Assembly (NCBI RefSeq): GCF_020037125.1
Contig: NZ_JAIQDG010000007.1
Coordinates: forward strand, 62,001 to 126,000
DNA: 64,000 nt
Origin: Myxococcus sp. RHSTA-1-4
GTDB taxonomy: Bacteria > Myxococcota > Myxococcia > Myxococcales > Myxococcaceae
Direction of reading: 5' to 3'
Position 1 is the stretch's first letter. Every line of letters starts with the position of its first letter. Positions 15,764 through 26,283 of this stretch are shown here, piece after piece. Under the pieces are notes generated by a model. That model was not told the origin of the DNA. It saw only the letters and a program-made list of their open reading frames with translations, and did no database searches. The translations under genes and the position numbers were made by a program.

Positions 15764-17932
15764 ATGGAGCAGCACATGCGTTGGCAAGCAAAGACGAACT
15801 GGGTCTGCCTGATGGCGGGCCTGTGGACCACCCTCCTGGGCTGTGGGGGCCCGGCACCCGAGGCGGTGGCGCCTCCGGTGGAGCCGGCGCGGATGGCCAC
15901 CTGGCATGCCCCCCTGGCGGCCTCGTGGACGACGGCGGGCGATATCAACGCCGAGCGCTACAACCACGCGGCCACCCAGTTGAAGGACGGGCGGGTGCTC
16001 GTCACCGGGGGGTGGACCTCCGGCTACTACGTCGACCAGGCCACGGTGGAGCTGTATGACCCGGGCCATGGCACGTGGACCCCGGCCAGCAGCATGAACG
16101 CCACGCGGGTCTTCCACACGTCGACCCTGCTGCCTGATGGCCGCGTGCTGGTGGCGGGGGGCTGGCAGAAGAGCTCGGCGGAGCTGTTCAACCCGGCCAC
16201 CGGCACCTGGACCCCCACCGGCGGCATGTCCCTGCCCCGGCAGGCCCACACCGCCACGCTGCTGTCCAACGGCAAGGTGCTGGTGGCGGGAGGCGACGAC
16301 TGGGGGGCCGACTATGACACCGCGGAGCTGTACGACCCGGCCACCGGCGCCTGGACGGCGGCGGGGAAGATGAGCCGCGGGCGCATGGGCCACACCGCGA
16401 CGAGGCTGCTCGACGGCAAGGTGCTCGTCGCCGGAGGTGGCTCCAGCAACACGGCGGAGCTGTACGACCCGGCCACCGGCACCTGGACTTCCGTGGGGAG
16501 CATGATGACGGACCGCTTCTTCGCCACCGCCACGTTGCTGCCCTCGGGCAAGGTGCTCGTCGTGGGGGGCCATGGCGGTAGCGGGTACCTGGCCACGGCG
16601 GAGCTGTATGACCCGGCGACGCGGACCTGGTCCTCCACCGGTGCCATGGCAACGTCCCGCATGTACCACACGGCGAGCCTGCTGCCCTCGGGCAAGGTGC
16701 TGGTGACGGGCGGCTCGGCCGATTACGAGACGCTGGACTCGGCCGAGCTGTATGACCCGGCCACCGGCACCTGGAGCGCCGCGGGCACTCTTTTCGCGCC
16801 GCGCATGCGCCACACCGCCACCGTGCTGGCCTCGGGACGCGTCGTCCTCGCGGGCGGCCGTGAGTACGACACAGTCGAGCTGTACCCCCTCATGTCGGAG
16901 CTCTACTCGCCGGAGCGCGTGAGCGGTCAGTGGGCGGCAGAGGGGAAGCTCGCGGCGCGCCGCGAGGGCCACACGTCCACGTTGCTGGCCGGCGACACGG
17001 TGCTGGTGGCGGGTGGCATGGGAGAGACGGCGCTGCTGCGCGACGCGCAGCTCTACAACCCCATCACCGGAGGGTGGGGCGCCACGGGCAACCTCCTCAC
17101 GGCGCGCAGCTCGCACACCGCGACGCGGCTGGCGGATGGAAAGGTGCTGGTGGTGGGAGGGCAGGGGAGCACGGGCGTGCTCGCCACGGCGGAGCTGTAT
17201 GACCCGGCCACCCGCGTGTGGACGGCGGCCGGAGCCATGGCCTCCGGCCGCGAGCGGCACTCCGCCGCGCTGTTGCCCGATGGCCGGGTGCTGGTGACGG
17301 GAGGCTTCGGCTCCACCAGCACGCTCGCCACGGCGGAGCTGTATGACCCGGCCACCAACTCGTGGACGGCCGCGGCCCCCATGTCCGCGCCGCGCGCCAG
17401 CGCCGTGGCCCTGGTGCTGTCCAGCGGCAAGGTGCTGGTGACGGGAGGACTGAGCGACGTGGACCTCCACGCGACGGCGGAGCTGTATGACCCGGCGACC
17501 GGCGCCTGGAGCCCCGCCGGTACCCTGTCCGCGGCGCGCGCGTTCCACGCCGCGGCGGTGCTCCCGTCCGGCAAGGTGCTGGTGACGGGGGGCTTCGGCA
17601 ACGCGGGCACGCTCGCCACCGCCGAGTTCTACGACCCGGCGACCGGCGCCTGGGCCTCCACCGGCACCATGGGCACGCCGCGTGAGGGGCACACCGCCGT
17701 GGTGCTCCCGTCCGGCAAGGTGCTGGTGACGGGCGGCTTCGACGGCACCAGCGGGATGCTCGCCACGACGGAGCTGTACGACCCGGCGACCGGCGCCTGG
17801 GCCTCCACCGGAGCCATGAGCGCGATGCGCTACAACCACGCGGCTACCCGCCTGGGCTCGGGGCAGGTGCTGGTGACGGGGGGCTTCAGCGGCTCGTCCA
17901 GCCTGGACTCGGCCGACCTGTACCTGGAGTAG
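15764..17932 (+). CDS. Kelch-repeat lipoprotein, 14 repeats
   Basis: A 722-residue exported protein. The ATG at 15764 follows GGTGAGAGCCCG and an in-frame ATG at 15776 is an alternative; both give a lipoprotein signal ending in LLGC. The mature part consists of 14 kelch-type repeats of about 45-50 residues of the form RxxHTATLLPSGKVLVTGG then ATAELYDPATGTW. Each repeat forms one blade, so 14 blades suggest two seven-bladed propellers or a similar arrangement. This subtype is abundant on myxobacterial cell surfaces and is often linked to binding rather than catalysis. DNA copies are quite similar to each other, pointing to ongoing repeat exchange. Confidence 0.87.
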   Translation: MEQHMRWQAKTNWVCLMAGLWTTLLGCGGPAPEAVAPPVEPARMATWHAPLAASWTTAGDINAERYNHAATQLKDGRVLVTGGWTSGYYVDQATVELYDPGHGTWTPASSMNATRVFHTSTLLPDGRVLVAGGWQKSSAELFNPATGTWTPTGGMSLPRQAHTATLLSNGKVLVAGGDDWGADYDTAELYDPATGAWTAAGKMSRGRMGHTATRLLDGKVLVAGGGSSNTAELYDPATGTWTSVGSMMTDRFFATATLLPSGKVLVVGGHGGSGYLATAELYDPATRTWSSTGAMATSRMYHTASLLPSGKVLVTGGSADYETLDSAELYDPATGTWSAAGTLFAPRMRHTATVLASGRVVLAGGREYDTVELYPLMSELYSPERVSGQWAAEGKLAARREGHTSTLLAGDTVLVAGGMGETALLRDAQLYNPITGGWGATGNLLTARSSHTATRLADGKVLVVGGQGSTGVLATAELYDPATRVWTAAGAMASGRERHSAALLPDGRVLVTGGFGSTSTLATAELYDPATNSWTAAAPMSAPRASAVALVLSSGKVLVTGGLSDVDLHATAELYDPATGAWSPAGTLSAARAFHAAAVLPSGKVLVTGGFGNAGTLATAEFYDPATGAWASTGTMGTPREGHTAVVLPSGKVLVTGGFDGTSGMLATTELYDPATGAWASTGAMSAMRYNHAATRLGSGQVLVTGGFSGSSSLDSADLYLE

Positions 17933-17956
17933 CCCGCGCCGGCCGAAGCGGGGAGT

Positions 17957-17984
17957 GCCCGGAGCGGGAGCATCCGCTCCGGGC
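17957..17984. terminator. Convergent terminator hairpin
   Basis: GCCCGGAGCGG pairs perfectly with CCGCTCCGGGC across a GAGCAT loop, an 11-bp stem placed midway in the 70-bp gap between the kelch gene (+) and the SNF2 helicase gene (-). There is no clear T-tract on either side, so it may serve both directions with limited efficiency. Confidence 0.6.
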
Positions 17985-18002
17985 GAGGGGCCTGGGACTC
18001 AT

Positions 18003-21000
18003 TCAATCCAGCAGCTGCATGAGGTCCGCCCGGGTGAGGGCCGTGGCCCCCTCGGCGCCGCCGAGCGCGGACTCGAAGAGGGCTCGCTTCTTCTCCTGCA
18101 AGGTGAGGATCTTCTCTTCCACCGTGCCCTGGGACACCAGCCGGTACACCATCACCGGCCGCTGCTGGCCGATGCGGTGCGCGCGGTCCGCGGCCTGGGC
18201 TTCCACGGAGGGGTTCCACCACGGGTCCACCAGGAAGACGTGGTCCGCCGCCGTGAGGTTGAGCCCCGTGGCGCCCGCCTTCAGCGAAATCAGCATCACC
18301 GGTGGGCCCTTCGGGTCCTGGAACGACGCGGCCACGGCGCCGCGGTTGGCCGTGCTCCCGTCCAGCCGGATGAAGCCGACGCCCGCCTCCTTCAGCTCCG
18401 GCTCGATGAGGTCCAGCATGGACGTCCACTGCGAGAAGACGAGCGCCTTGTGTCCGTCCTCCACCGCCGTGCCGAGCGCCTCCACCAGCGCCTGCACCTT
18501 GGAGGACGTCTTCGCCTGCTGGCCCGGTACGAGGGCAGGGTGGCACGCCGCCTGGCGCAGCCGCAGCAGGGCCTCCAGCGCCTTCAGCACGCTGCCGCCC
18601 GCCTCGAGCTGGGACACCACCTCCTCGCGCGTGGCCGCGTACACCGTGTCGTAGACGGCGCGCTCCCGCTCGTTGAGGGTGACGTGCCTGACGGATTCGG
18701 TGCGCGGCGGCAGCTCGGGCGCCACGTCCCGCTTGAGCCTGCGCAGCACGAAGGGACGGATGCGCGCGCGCAGCCGCTCGGCCGCGCCCTTCTGGTTGTC
18801 CGTCACCGGCCGGGACCACCGCTCGTCGAATTCCTTCCGCCCCCCGAGCAGCCCCCGGTTGGTGAAGTGCATCAGGCTCCACAGCTCCTCGAGCCGGTTC
18901 TCGATGGGCGTGCCGCTCAGCGCTACCCGGAAGGCGGCCTGCAGGCCATACGCCGCGCGCGCCACCTGGCTGTCCGGGTTCTTGATGGCCTGCGCCTCGT
19001 CCAACACCACCGTGTCCCACGTCCTCGCTCCGAGCACCTCCGCGTCCAGCCGCAGCAGCGCGTAGGTGGTGAGCGTCACGTCGGCCGTCTCGTCCAGGGC
19101 GCGGCCGGGGCCGTGGTACACGGACACCTTCAGCGAGGGACGGAAGCGCTTCACCTCCGCCTCCCAGTTGGGGAGCACGCTCGTGGGCGCCACCACCAGC
19201 GTCCCCGGCCCCAGCGTGCAGATGGTCTGCAGCGTCTTGCCCAGACCCATGTCGTCCGCGAGCACGCCGCCCAGGCCCGCCTGCTTCAGGAAGGTGAGCC
19301 AGCTCACGCCCTGGAGCTGGTAGGGACGCAGCGTGGCGGTGAGGTCCTTCGGCAGCGCCGCGTCCGGCAGCTTCTCGAAGCCCTGGACGAGGGGCGCCAG
19401 CCGCTCCAGGCCGGGCGGGGGAGGGTGCTCCAGCGCCTCGCACAGGCCGGTGAGCTGGGGGATGGCGTGGTTGGCGAGCCGCCCGTCCTTCTCGCGCGCG
19501 GCCAGCAGGTCCGCCACGCGCTGGCCATGCGACTTCAGCCACTCCGTGGGCAGGGGCGCCCACCCGCCGCCCTCCAGCGGCACCAGTCCCAGGCCTTCCT
19601 CCCACGCGCGGATGACCGCGCCCGCGTCCACGGTGCGCGGCGCGCCGGGCTCCGCGCCCTCCACCTGGAAGTCGAACGAGAATTCCACCCTCGGCGCGCC
19701 CTGCTGCGTGGCTCCCGCGTCCACCGAGAGGACGGGGCGGAGCTTCACGTTGGGGCTCAGTACGCGAGCCGCGTCACCGGTGAGGCTGCCGCGCCAGCGC
19801 CGCAGCTTGCTGGCGAGCTGCACCGCTTCCTGCCCCTGCACCGTCACTCGCCGGCCGGGCACCATGTTCAGCTCGTCGCGGAGCTGGTGGATGAGCTGCT
19901 GCTCGGCGCCCTCGTCGCGCACGGGCACCGCGCCCTTCAGGTACACCATGCGCCCGTTGTCGATGCGCACCGTCGGCGGCGAGCCGTACACCAGCGTGGG
20001 CAGCACCGAGAGGCCGGCGTCGAGCTGGTTCAGCTCCATGGAGATGCGCGGCTTGAGCGTGCGGTCGATGGGCGGCAGCCGCTGGCTCCTCACGTCCACC
20101 GGCATGCGCCGCGCGAGGTCCGGCAGCACCTTCCCGGTCAGCTCGCCCATCTGCGCGGGAGAGAAGGCGCGCTCCTGAGGCAGGTGCTCCAGCCGGGGGC
20201 CGGTGAGGGCCAGCTCGCCGAGCCGGCAGAGCGTGCCTCCACTCAGCGCGAAGCCGGGCGTCACCACCTCGGTGACGTTCGGGTCCTTCTCCACCTTGAG
20301 CACCGTCTGCTCGCCGCGGTCCTCCACCGTGACACGGGGCAGGAGGGGCTCGGCGGAGACGGACACCAGCGCGCCGTCGAAGATGACGGTGCGCGCGGGC
20401 TCCAGCGCGCGCAGGAGCGCTTCGAGCCGCTCGGGCGGAAGCGCGCCCTTCGTGGGCTTCAGGAGCAGCCTGTCCGCGACCCGGTCGCACGGCTCCACGT
20501 GGATTCGCGCCGCCTCCACGGGGTTCGTCAGCAGCGACGCGAGGCTGCGCGCCAGCAGCCGCGCGGTGTTGTCGGGGCGCACCAGCAGGCGTTCGAGCTG
20601 CAGCCCTCCGTCCACACGCTTGAAGCGGTACACCATCCGCTCCGGCTTCGGCGCGGCACCCGGGCGCGGGCCGGGCTGGGCCGCGGGCGCCTGGGGCGGC
20701 GAAGCAGGCCGGGCCGGGGCGGCGGCGCGCGGCGCGGGGGCACGCTGCGTGGGCGCGCGCTGGGTCTGCGAGTGGTGGAAGAAGATGGCCGCCGCCACCA
20801 CGTGCTCGCACGGGTCCACCCGTCCCCGGCAGTCACACTCCCAGATTTCGTCCTCCGGGTAGAGGACGGTGGTCACGGGGGTGGGACGGCCCGCGGCTCG
20901 CACCCGCAGCACGGCCTCTTCCTCACCCACGGACTGCACGGAGACGGCACCCGCACGGGCGAGGCCCATGCCGGCGGACCAGGTGTCCGGGCGCGCTTCC

Positions 21001-21038
21001 TCCCGGACGGCTTCGAGCAGTTCCTCGGTGGCGGACAT
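18003..21038 (-). CDS. SWIM zinc-finger SNF2-family helicase
   Basis: A 1011-residue ATP-dependent DNA translocase. The N-terminus holds a SWIM zinc motif ([20 protein letters not shown]), followed by a Pro/Ala-rich linker and a long family-specific middle region. The SNF2 core starts around residue 570: [20 protein letters not shown] is Walker [18 protein letters not shown] is motif II (DEAQ), and [17 protein letters not shown] is motif III. The C-terminal helicase lobe has [19 protein letters not shown] and [20 protein letters not shown]. Bacterial SWIM-SNF2 proteins (HepA/RapA relatives) are thought to remodel nucleoprotein or RNA polymerase complexes. The gene is monocistronic, and its neighbour (the 21094-21957 protein) is unrelated. 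Confidence 0.92.
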   Translation of the reverse strand: MSATEELLEAVREEARPDTWSAGMGLARAGAVSVQSVGEEEAVLRVRAAGRPTPVTTVLYPEDEIWECDCRGRVDPCEHVVAAAIFFHHSQTQRAPTQRAPAPRAAAPARPASPPQAPAAQPGPRPGAAPKPERMVYRFKRVDGGLQLERLLVRPDNTARLLARSLASLLTNPVEAARIHVEPCDRVADRLLLKPTKGALPPERLEALLRALEPARTVIFDGALVSVSAEPLLPRVTVEDRGEQTVLKVEKDPNVTEVVTPGFALSGGTLCRLGELALTGPRLEHLPQERAFSPAQMGELTGKVLPDLARRMPVDVRSQRLPPIDRTLKPRISMELNQLDAGLSVLPTLVYGSPPTVRIDNGRMVYLKGAVPVRDEGAEQQLIHQLRDELNMVPGRRVTVQGQEAVQLASKLRRWRGSLTGDAARVLSPNVKLRPVLSVDAGATQQGAPRVEFSFDFQVEGAEPGAPRTVDAGAVIRAWEEGLGLVPLEGGGWAPLPTEWLKSHGQRVADLLAAREKDGRLANHAIPQLTGLCEALEHPPPPGLERLAPLVQGFEKLPDAALPKDLTATLRPYQLQGVSWLTFLKQAGLGGVLADDMGLGKTLQTICTLGPGTLVVAPTSVLPNWEAEVKRFRPSLKVSVYHGPGRALDETADVTLTTYALLRLDAEVLGARTWDTVVLDEAQAIKNPDSQVARAAYGLQAAFRVALSGTPIENRLEELWSLMHFTNRGLLGGRKEFDERWSRPVTDNQKGAAERLRARIRPFVLRRLKRDVAPELPPRTESVRHVTLNERERAVYDTVYAATREEVVSQLEAGGSVLKALEALLRLRQAACHPALVPGQQAKTSSKVQALVEALGTAVEDGHKALVFSQWTSMLDLIEPELKEAGVGFIRLDGSTANRGAVAASFQDPKGPPVMLISLKAGATGLNLTAADHVFLVDPWWNPSVEAQAADRAHRIGQQRPVMVYRLVSQGTVEEKILTLQEKKRALFESALGGAEGATALTRADLMQLLD

Positions 21039-21093
21039 ACGAGGCCCGCCTCCCTATCCCCTCGGCGGGCTCCGCGCAAACCCCAGTGAGCGC

Positions 21094-21957
21094 CTAGAAC
21101 ACAGCGTTCAGCAGCAGGCCTCCTCCGCCAGGGCCCACGGTGGGCGTCAGGCTCGCCTGGATGACTCCCGGGCGCTTTCGGGGCAGTGGCGCGGGGGCGG
21201 GCTCGTCGGAGAGTCCCAGCTCCGCCCGGAGCTGCTTGTTGTAGCCGTCGGCCAGCTCGCGCGCCTCGCTCGCGGCGATGGGATGCGGGGTGCGCCAGAC
21301 GGCATAGGCCATCACCCCCGCGCCCGCCGCGCCGAGGCCGATGCCCAGCATGGCCATCGTGAGTCTCTTGTCACCATTGTCGATGTTGCGGCGGACACAG
21401 GCGCTGAAGCCGGGATTGTTGATGCTGCAATCCTCGTCCCGCGGACCGAGCACGCCGAGGGCGAGGACGCCGCCGCCCACCACCATCGCCCCACCCGCGA
21501 CGCCAATGAGGATCTTCTTGCGCATGTTGCCCTGGTACGCCTCCACCAGGTCCGTCCTGCCCAGCTTCTGGTAGAAAGCCTCTCCCTCCAGCGGCTTCTT
21601 GTACTTGCCCTCGTAGGGGATGCTCCAGCGCGCGACCGTTCTCGGTGTGGCCATCGTCCAGGAATTCATCGTCATCGCGACGTAGTCGTCGAAGCCGATG
21701 TGCCGCAGTTCGTACTGCTCCTTCGCCTCGGCGAAGGAGAGCGCCGGCCGCACCGGGGCCGGAGGCGGCAAGGCCGCGGCGGGTGGCTCATCGACTCGTG
21801 GCGTGCCGGCTGCCGGCGCCTCGGGAGTCTCCACCGGCTGGGGCTCCTGGCCCACGGTGGGGCCGTTGGAGTCGTTGGGGAGGGGCTCCTCGGGACTCGC
21901 GGTGGCGAGCGAGGCCGTGGGCAGCAAGAAGACTGCCATCAGCAGAAAGCGAATCAT
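21094..21957 (-). CDS. Exported protein with Gly-rich membrane segments, unknown function
   Basis: A 287-residue protein. The ATG at 21957 is preceded by GAGGTTGTGCCA and starts a signal peptide ([20 protein letters not shown]). A Pro/Glu-rich linker follows, then a globular part with [20 protein letters not shown], then two Gly/Ala-rich hydrophobic segments around residues 150-175 ([19 protein letters not shown]) and 205-225 ([20 protein letters not shown]), separated by a loop with two Cys. The C-terminus reads [19 protein letters not shown], a pattern seen in many Deltaproteobacterial envelope proteins. I do not recognise a named family. It lies directly upstream (55 bp) of the helicase gene on the same strand. 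Confidence 0.75.
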   Translation of the reverse strand: MIRFLLMAVFLLPTASLATASPEEPLPNDSNGPTVGQEPQPVETPEAPAAGTPRVDEPPAAALPPPAPVRPALSFAEAKEQYELRHIGFDDYVAMTMNSWTMATPRTVARWSIPYEGKYKKPLEGEAFYQKLGRTDLVEAYQGNMRKKILIGVAGGAMVVGGGVLALGVLGPRDEDCSINNPGFSACVRRNIDNGDKRLTMAMLGIGLGAAGAGVMAYAVWRTPHPIAASEARELADGYNKQLRAELGLSDEPAPAPLPRKRPGVIQASLTPTVGPGGGGLLLNAVF

Positions 21958-22167
21958 TGGCACAACCTCATACGGGAATCGGCCTGGCCCCTGCGAGGAC
22001 TCTATCCTGACGCCGGAATGCCTTTTCAATCATTCCGCAAGCACGTCCTGCCAGGAGCGGGGAGGCAGGCAGGGGAGCAAAATGCCCGGAGCCTGAAACC
22101 GGCTCCGGGGCTCGCGCGTACCAGGGGGAAACCCGCACGCGCCGGGGCGTGCCCGGAGGCTGAATCC

Positions 22168-23346
22168 ATGTCGCCTGCTGCCGCCATTCCACCCGCACGC
22201 CGTCGCGCCGCTCCTGTCGCGGCGCGACACCTCCTCCCGCTGGCACTCGCCGCCCTCGCGGTGCTCGCCGCCTGCACCGAGGCACGCGGGGCGTCTCCAG
22301 GGAAGGGCCCCGGCGCGGCCGACTCCCCGAGGCCGACCGTGAACGACACCCGCCGCTATGAGAAGCCGTCCGACGCGGAGCTCCGCCGCACCCTCTCGCC
22401 CCAGGCCTACGAGGTCACCCAGGAGGACGCGACCGAGCCGCCGTTCCGCAATCCGTACTGGGACCACAAGGGCGAGGGGCTCTACGTCGATGTGGTCACC
22501 GGAGAGCCGCTCTTCTCCTCCCGCGACAAGTTCGACTCCGGCACCGGCTGGCCCAGCTTCACGCGCCCGGTCGACCCCTCCCGCGTCGTCGAGAAGCGGG
22601 ACGTGAGCCTCGGCATGGTCCGCGTCGAGGTTCGCTCCAGGGCCGGTGACTCGCACCTCGGCCACGTGTTCGACGACGGGCCGCGTCCCACGGGCCTGCG
22701 CTACTGCATCAACTCCGCGGCGCTGCGCTTCATCCCCGTTCAGGACCTGGAGAAGCAGGGATATGGCGCGTGGCTGCCGCACTTCGGCCGGAAGGAGGCG
22801 GCGAGCTCCCAGAAGGCGACGCCCGACACGGCGAAGGCCATCGCCGCGGCCGCGACCACCACGGAGACAGCGCTGCTCGCGGGCGGCTGCTTCTGGGGCA
22901 TGGAGGACATCCTCCGGAAGATTCCCGGCGTCCTCCAGACGGACGTCGGCTACACCGGCGGCGCCTTCAAGAGCCCCACGTACGAAGACGTGAGCTCGGG
23001 TGACACCGGGCACGCGGAGTCGGTGCGCGTCGTGTTCGACCCGAAGGTGCTGAGCTACGAGACGCTGCTGGAGAAGTGGTTCTTCCGCATGCATGACCCG
23101 ACGACGCTCAACCGCCAGGGCAACGACGTGGGCACCCAGTACCGCTCGGCCATCTTCTACCTGTCCGAGGAGCAGCGCCGCGTGGCGGAGGAGGTGAAGG
23201 CCCGCGTCAACGCATCCGGCAAGTGGCCCCGTCCCGTCGTCACGCAGATTGCCCCCGCCGGTGAGTTCACCCCCGCCGAGGCGTACCACCAGGACTACCT
23301 GGTGAAGAACCCCGGCGGGTACACGTGCCACTATCTGCGCGACTGA
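22168..23346 (+). CDS. msrBA: Lipid-anchored MsrB-MsrA methionine sulfoxide reductase fusion
   Basis: A 392-residue bifunctional enzyme. The ATG at 22168 has GGAGG eight bases upstream and starts a lipoprotein signal with lipobox LAAC (Cys36), so the enzyme probably sits on the periplasmic side. Residues about 60-200 are MsrB ([39 protein letters not shown]), with catalytic Cys180; the CxxC pairs that bind zinc in many MsrB proteins are absent. Residues about 235-392 are MsrA ([19 protein letters not shown], catalytic Cys241; GYTCHYLRD provides a possible resolving Cys387). MsrB reduces R- and MsrA S-methionine sulfoxide. Together they repair oxidised envelope proteins. Confidence 0.93.
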   Translation: MSPAAAIPPARRRAAPVAARHLLPLALAALAVLAACTEARGASPGKGPGAADSPRPTVNDTRRYEKPSDAELRRTLSPQAYEVTQEDATEPPFRNPYWDHKGEGLYVDVVTGEPLFSSRDKFDSGTGWPSFTRPVDPSRVVEKRDVSLGMVRVEVRSRAGDSHLGHVFDDGPRPTGLRYCINSAALRFIPVQDLEKQGYGAWLPHFGRKEAASSQKATPDTAKAIAAAATTTETALLAGGCFWGMEDILRKIPGVLQTDVGYTGGAFKSPTYEDVSSGDTGHAESVRVVFDPKVLSYETLLEKWFFRMHDPTTLNRQGNDVGTQYRSAIFYLSEEQRRVAEEVKARVNASGKWPRPVVTQIAPAGEFTPAEAYHQDYLVKNPGGYTCHYLRD

Positions 23347-23352
23347 GCACTC

Positions 23353-23385
23353 CCGGGGCGCCGCCCGTGCGAGGTGGCGCTCCGG
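23353..23385. terminator. Convergent hairpin between msrBA and the AhpD-like gene
   Basis: CCGGGGCGCC at 23353-23362 pairs with GGCGCTCCGG at 23376-23385 (ten pairs, one of them G-U) around a 13-base loop, in the 70-bp gap between convergent genes. No T-run follows, so the terminator role is tentative. Confidence 0.4.
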
Positions 23386-23416
23386 GGTATGTCACGTTCG
23401 TGGACGTGCGCGCCGC

Positions 23417-23953
23417 TCAGCCCACGCGGGGGAAATCCACCTCGGTGCCGGCCACGACGTTGAGGTAGTTGGTGAGCACGTTCTGCGCGACGGCGGCCAC
23501 CACCTCGACCAGTTCCGCGTCGCTCAGCCCGGCCTTGCGCGCCTGGGCGAGCTGCGGGCCCACGTCGGCGGCGCGCGTGCGGGCGATGGCCACGGCCAGG
23601 TCCAGGATGGCCTGCTCGCGCGAGTCCGGCGAGCGGCCACCGCGGAAGCCGCTCAGCTCATCCGCCTTCACCCCGAGCCCCTTCGCCAGCGCCGTGTGGG
23701 CGGACAGGCAGTAGGTGCAGTGGTTGAGCTCCGCCACCGCGATGGCGATGGCCTCCTGCGTGCGCGGCGACAGCTTCGCCTCGCCCATGGCGTTGAAGTA
23801 GCCCGCCACCGCATTCAGCGCCGCGGGCGAGTGGGCGAAGGTGGCGAACATCTTCGGAACACCGCCGAACTTCGCCTTCAGGGCGGCGAGCGTGGGCTCG
23901 GACGCGGCCGGCGTGTTGGCGGGGGTGACGGGGGCGATGGTGGGCGTGGTCAT
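23417..23953 (-). CDS. AhpD-like carboxymuconolactone decarboxylase family protein
   Basis: A 178-residue protein. The start at 23953 gives MTTPTIAPVTPANTPAASE and the usual length of this group. The CMD/AhpD fold is shown by KFGGVPKMFATFAHSPAAL, SPRTQEAIAIAVAELNHCTY and the redox motif HCTYCLSAHTALAKGLG, a CxxC with a following His, as in alkylhydroperoxidases that reduce peroxides through a disulphide cycle. It diverges from a MarR-type regulator across a 116-bp gap with two matching palindromes, so the pair probably forms a repressor-controlled peroxide or electrophile response. Whether it is a true peroxidase or a related redox protein cannot be told from sequence alone. Confidence 0.88.
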   Translation of the reverse strand: MTTPTIAPVTPANTPAASEPTLAALKAKFGGVPKMFATFAHSPAALNAVAGYFNAMGEAKLSPRTQEAIAIAVAELNHCTYCLSAHTALAKGLGVKADELSGFRGGRSPDSREQAILDLAVAIARTRAADVGPQLAQARKAGLSDAELVEVVAAVAQNVLTNYLNVVAGTEVDFPRVG

Positions 23954-23995
23954 GACGGGACTCCGGGACAGCGGGTTGGGTGGCACGTCGATGTG

Positions 23996-24010
23996 GTATC
24001 GACTCGATAC
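23996..24010. promoter_or_regulatory. Palindrome 1 (likely MarR operator)
   Basis: GTATCGACTCGATAC is a perfect 7-1-7 palindrome sharing the half-site GTATCG with a second palindrome 49 bp away (centre to centre). On the minus strand a perfect TTGACA at 24040-24035 lies 17 bp from GCATTT at 24017-24012, a candidate promoter for the AhpD-like gene, and palindrome 1 lies just downstream of that -10. Binding of a MarR dimer here would block initiation or clearance. Confidence 0.65.
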
Positions 24011-24043
24011 TAAATGCGCCGGCCCCCCTGCTCTTGTCAAGTC

Positions 24044-24060
24044 GGTATCGCCCCGATACC
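24044..24060. promoter_or_regulatory. Palindrome 2 (likely MarR operator)
   Basis: GGTATCGCCCCGATACC is a perfect 7-3-7 palindrome with the same GTATCG half-site as palindrome 1. It ends nine bases before the GTG start of the MarR-type gene, a position that fits negative autoregulation. The two sites occupy the divergent control region from both sides. Confidence 0.65.
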
Positions 24061-24069
24061 TTCTGCTTC

Positions 24070-24636
24070 GTGGCCGTCGACCGTCTCTACGCACTGCTCG
24101 AGCGCATCGGGAACCTGCTCCGCACGGAGGAGCGGGCGGCGGGGTTGCGGCATGGGCTCCAGCCGGTGCACCTGCAGGCGTTGCGCTACCTGCAGTCGTG
24201 CAACCGCTACAGCAACACGCCCGCCGCGCTGACGGAGTACCTGGGGCTCACCAAGGGCACGGTGTCCCAGACGCTGCTGCTGCTGGAGGAGAAGGGGCTC
24301 CTGCGCAAGGAGGCCAGCACCGAGGACCGCCGCGTCGTCCACCTGTTCCTGACGGACGCGGGGCGCGCGGTGCTGGACGAGGCGCTCCCGCCGGCGCTCT
24401 TCGGCCAGGTGCTGGGCGGGCTGCCGGAAGGGGGCAGGGCGCTCGAGGAGGCGCTCACCGGGCTGCTGCGCTCGCTGCAGTCCGCGAACGCCCAGCGGAG
24501 CTTCGGCGCGTGCGCCACCTGCAGACACTTCCGGCGCGAGGGGCCGGGACGCTTCCGCTGTGGCCTCACGGAGGAGCCGCTCTCACGCGAGGACAGCCTG
24601 CTGCTGTGCCGCGAGCACGAGGCGGCCGGAGCCTGA
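24070..24636 (+). CDS. MarR-family regulator with C-terminal four-cysteine motif
   Basis: A 188-residue regulator read from GTG at 24070; no better start exists in frame near the operator. The N-terminus DRLYALLERIGNLLRTEER leads into a winged helix: LQALRYLQSCNRYSNTPAAL, EYLGLTKGTVSQTLLLLEEK for the recognition helix, and EDRRVVHLFLTDAGR for the wing. MarR proteins usually end after the dimer helices. Here an extra tail reads CATCRHFRREGPGRFRC and LLLCREHE, four Cys with a C-x2-C plus C plus C spacing that suggests a metal site or redox switch. Next to a CxxC alkylhydroperoxidase-like gene, it probably senses peroxide or another oxidant and represses both genes. Confidence 0.87.
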   Translation: MAVDRLYALLERIGNLLRTEERAAGLRHGLQPVHLQALRYLQSCNRYSNTPAALTEYLGLTKGTVSQTLLLLEEKGLLRKEASTEDRRVVHLFLTDAGRAVLDEALPPALFGQVLGGLPEGGRALEEALTGLLRSLQSANAQRSFGACATCRHFRREGPGRFRCGLTEEPLSREDSLLLCREHEAAGA

Positions 24637-24646
24637 GTGCCCCGTC

Positions 24647-26260
<1,614 letters not shown>

Positions 26261-26283
26261 CGAAAGTCCCGGGGCCGCGGTCT

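Noticed and set aside
17955..21089. Plus-strand open frame of about 1044 codons over the SNF2 gene
   Set aside because: Antisense shadow of the helicase gene, which has clear motifs; the plus-strand product is low complexity and has no recognisable domain.
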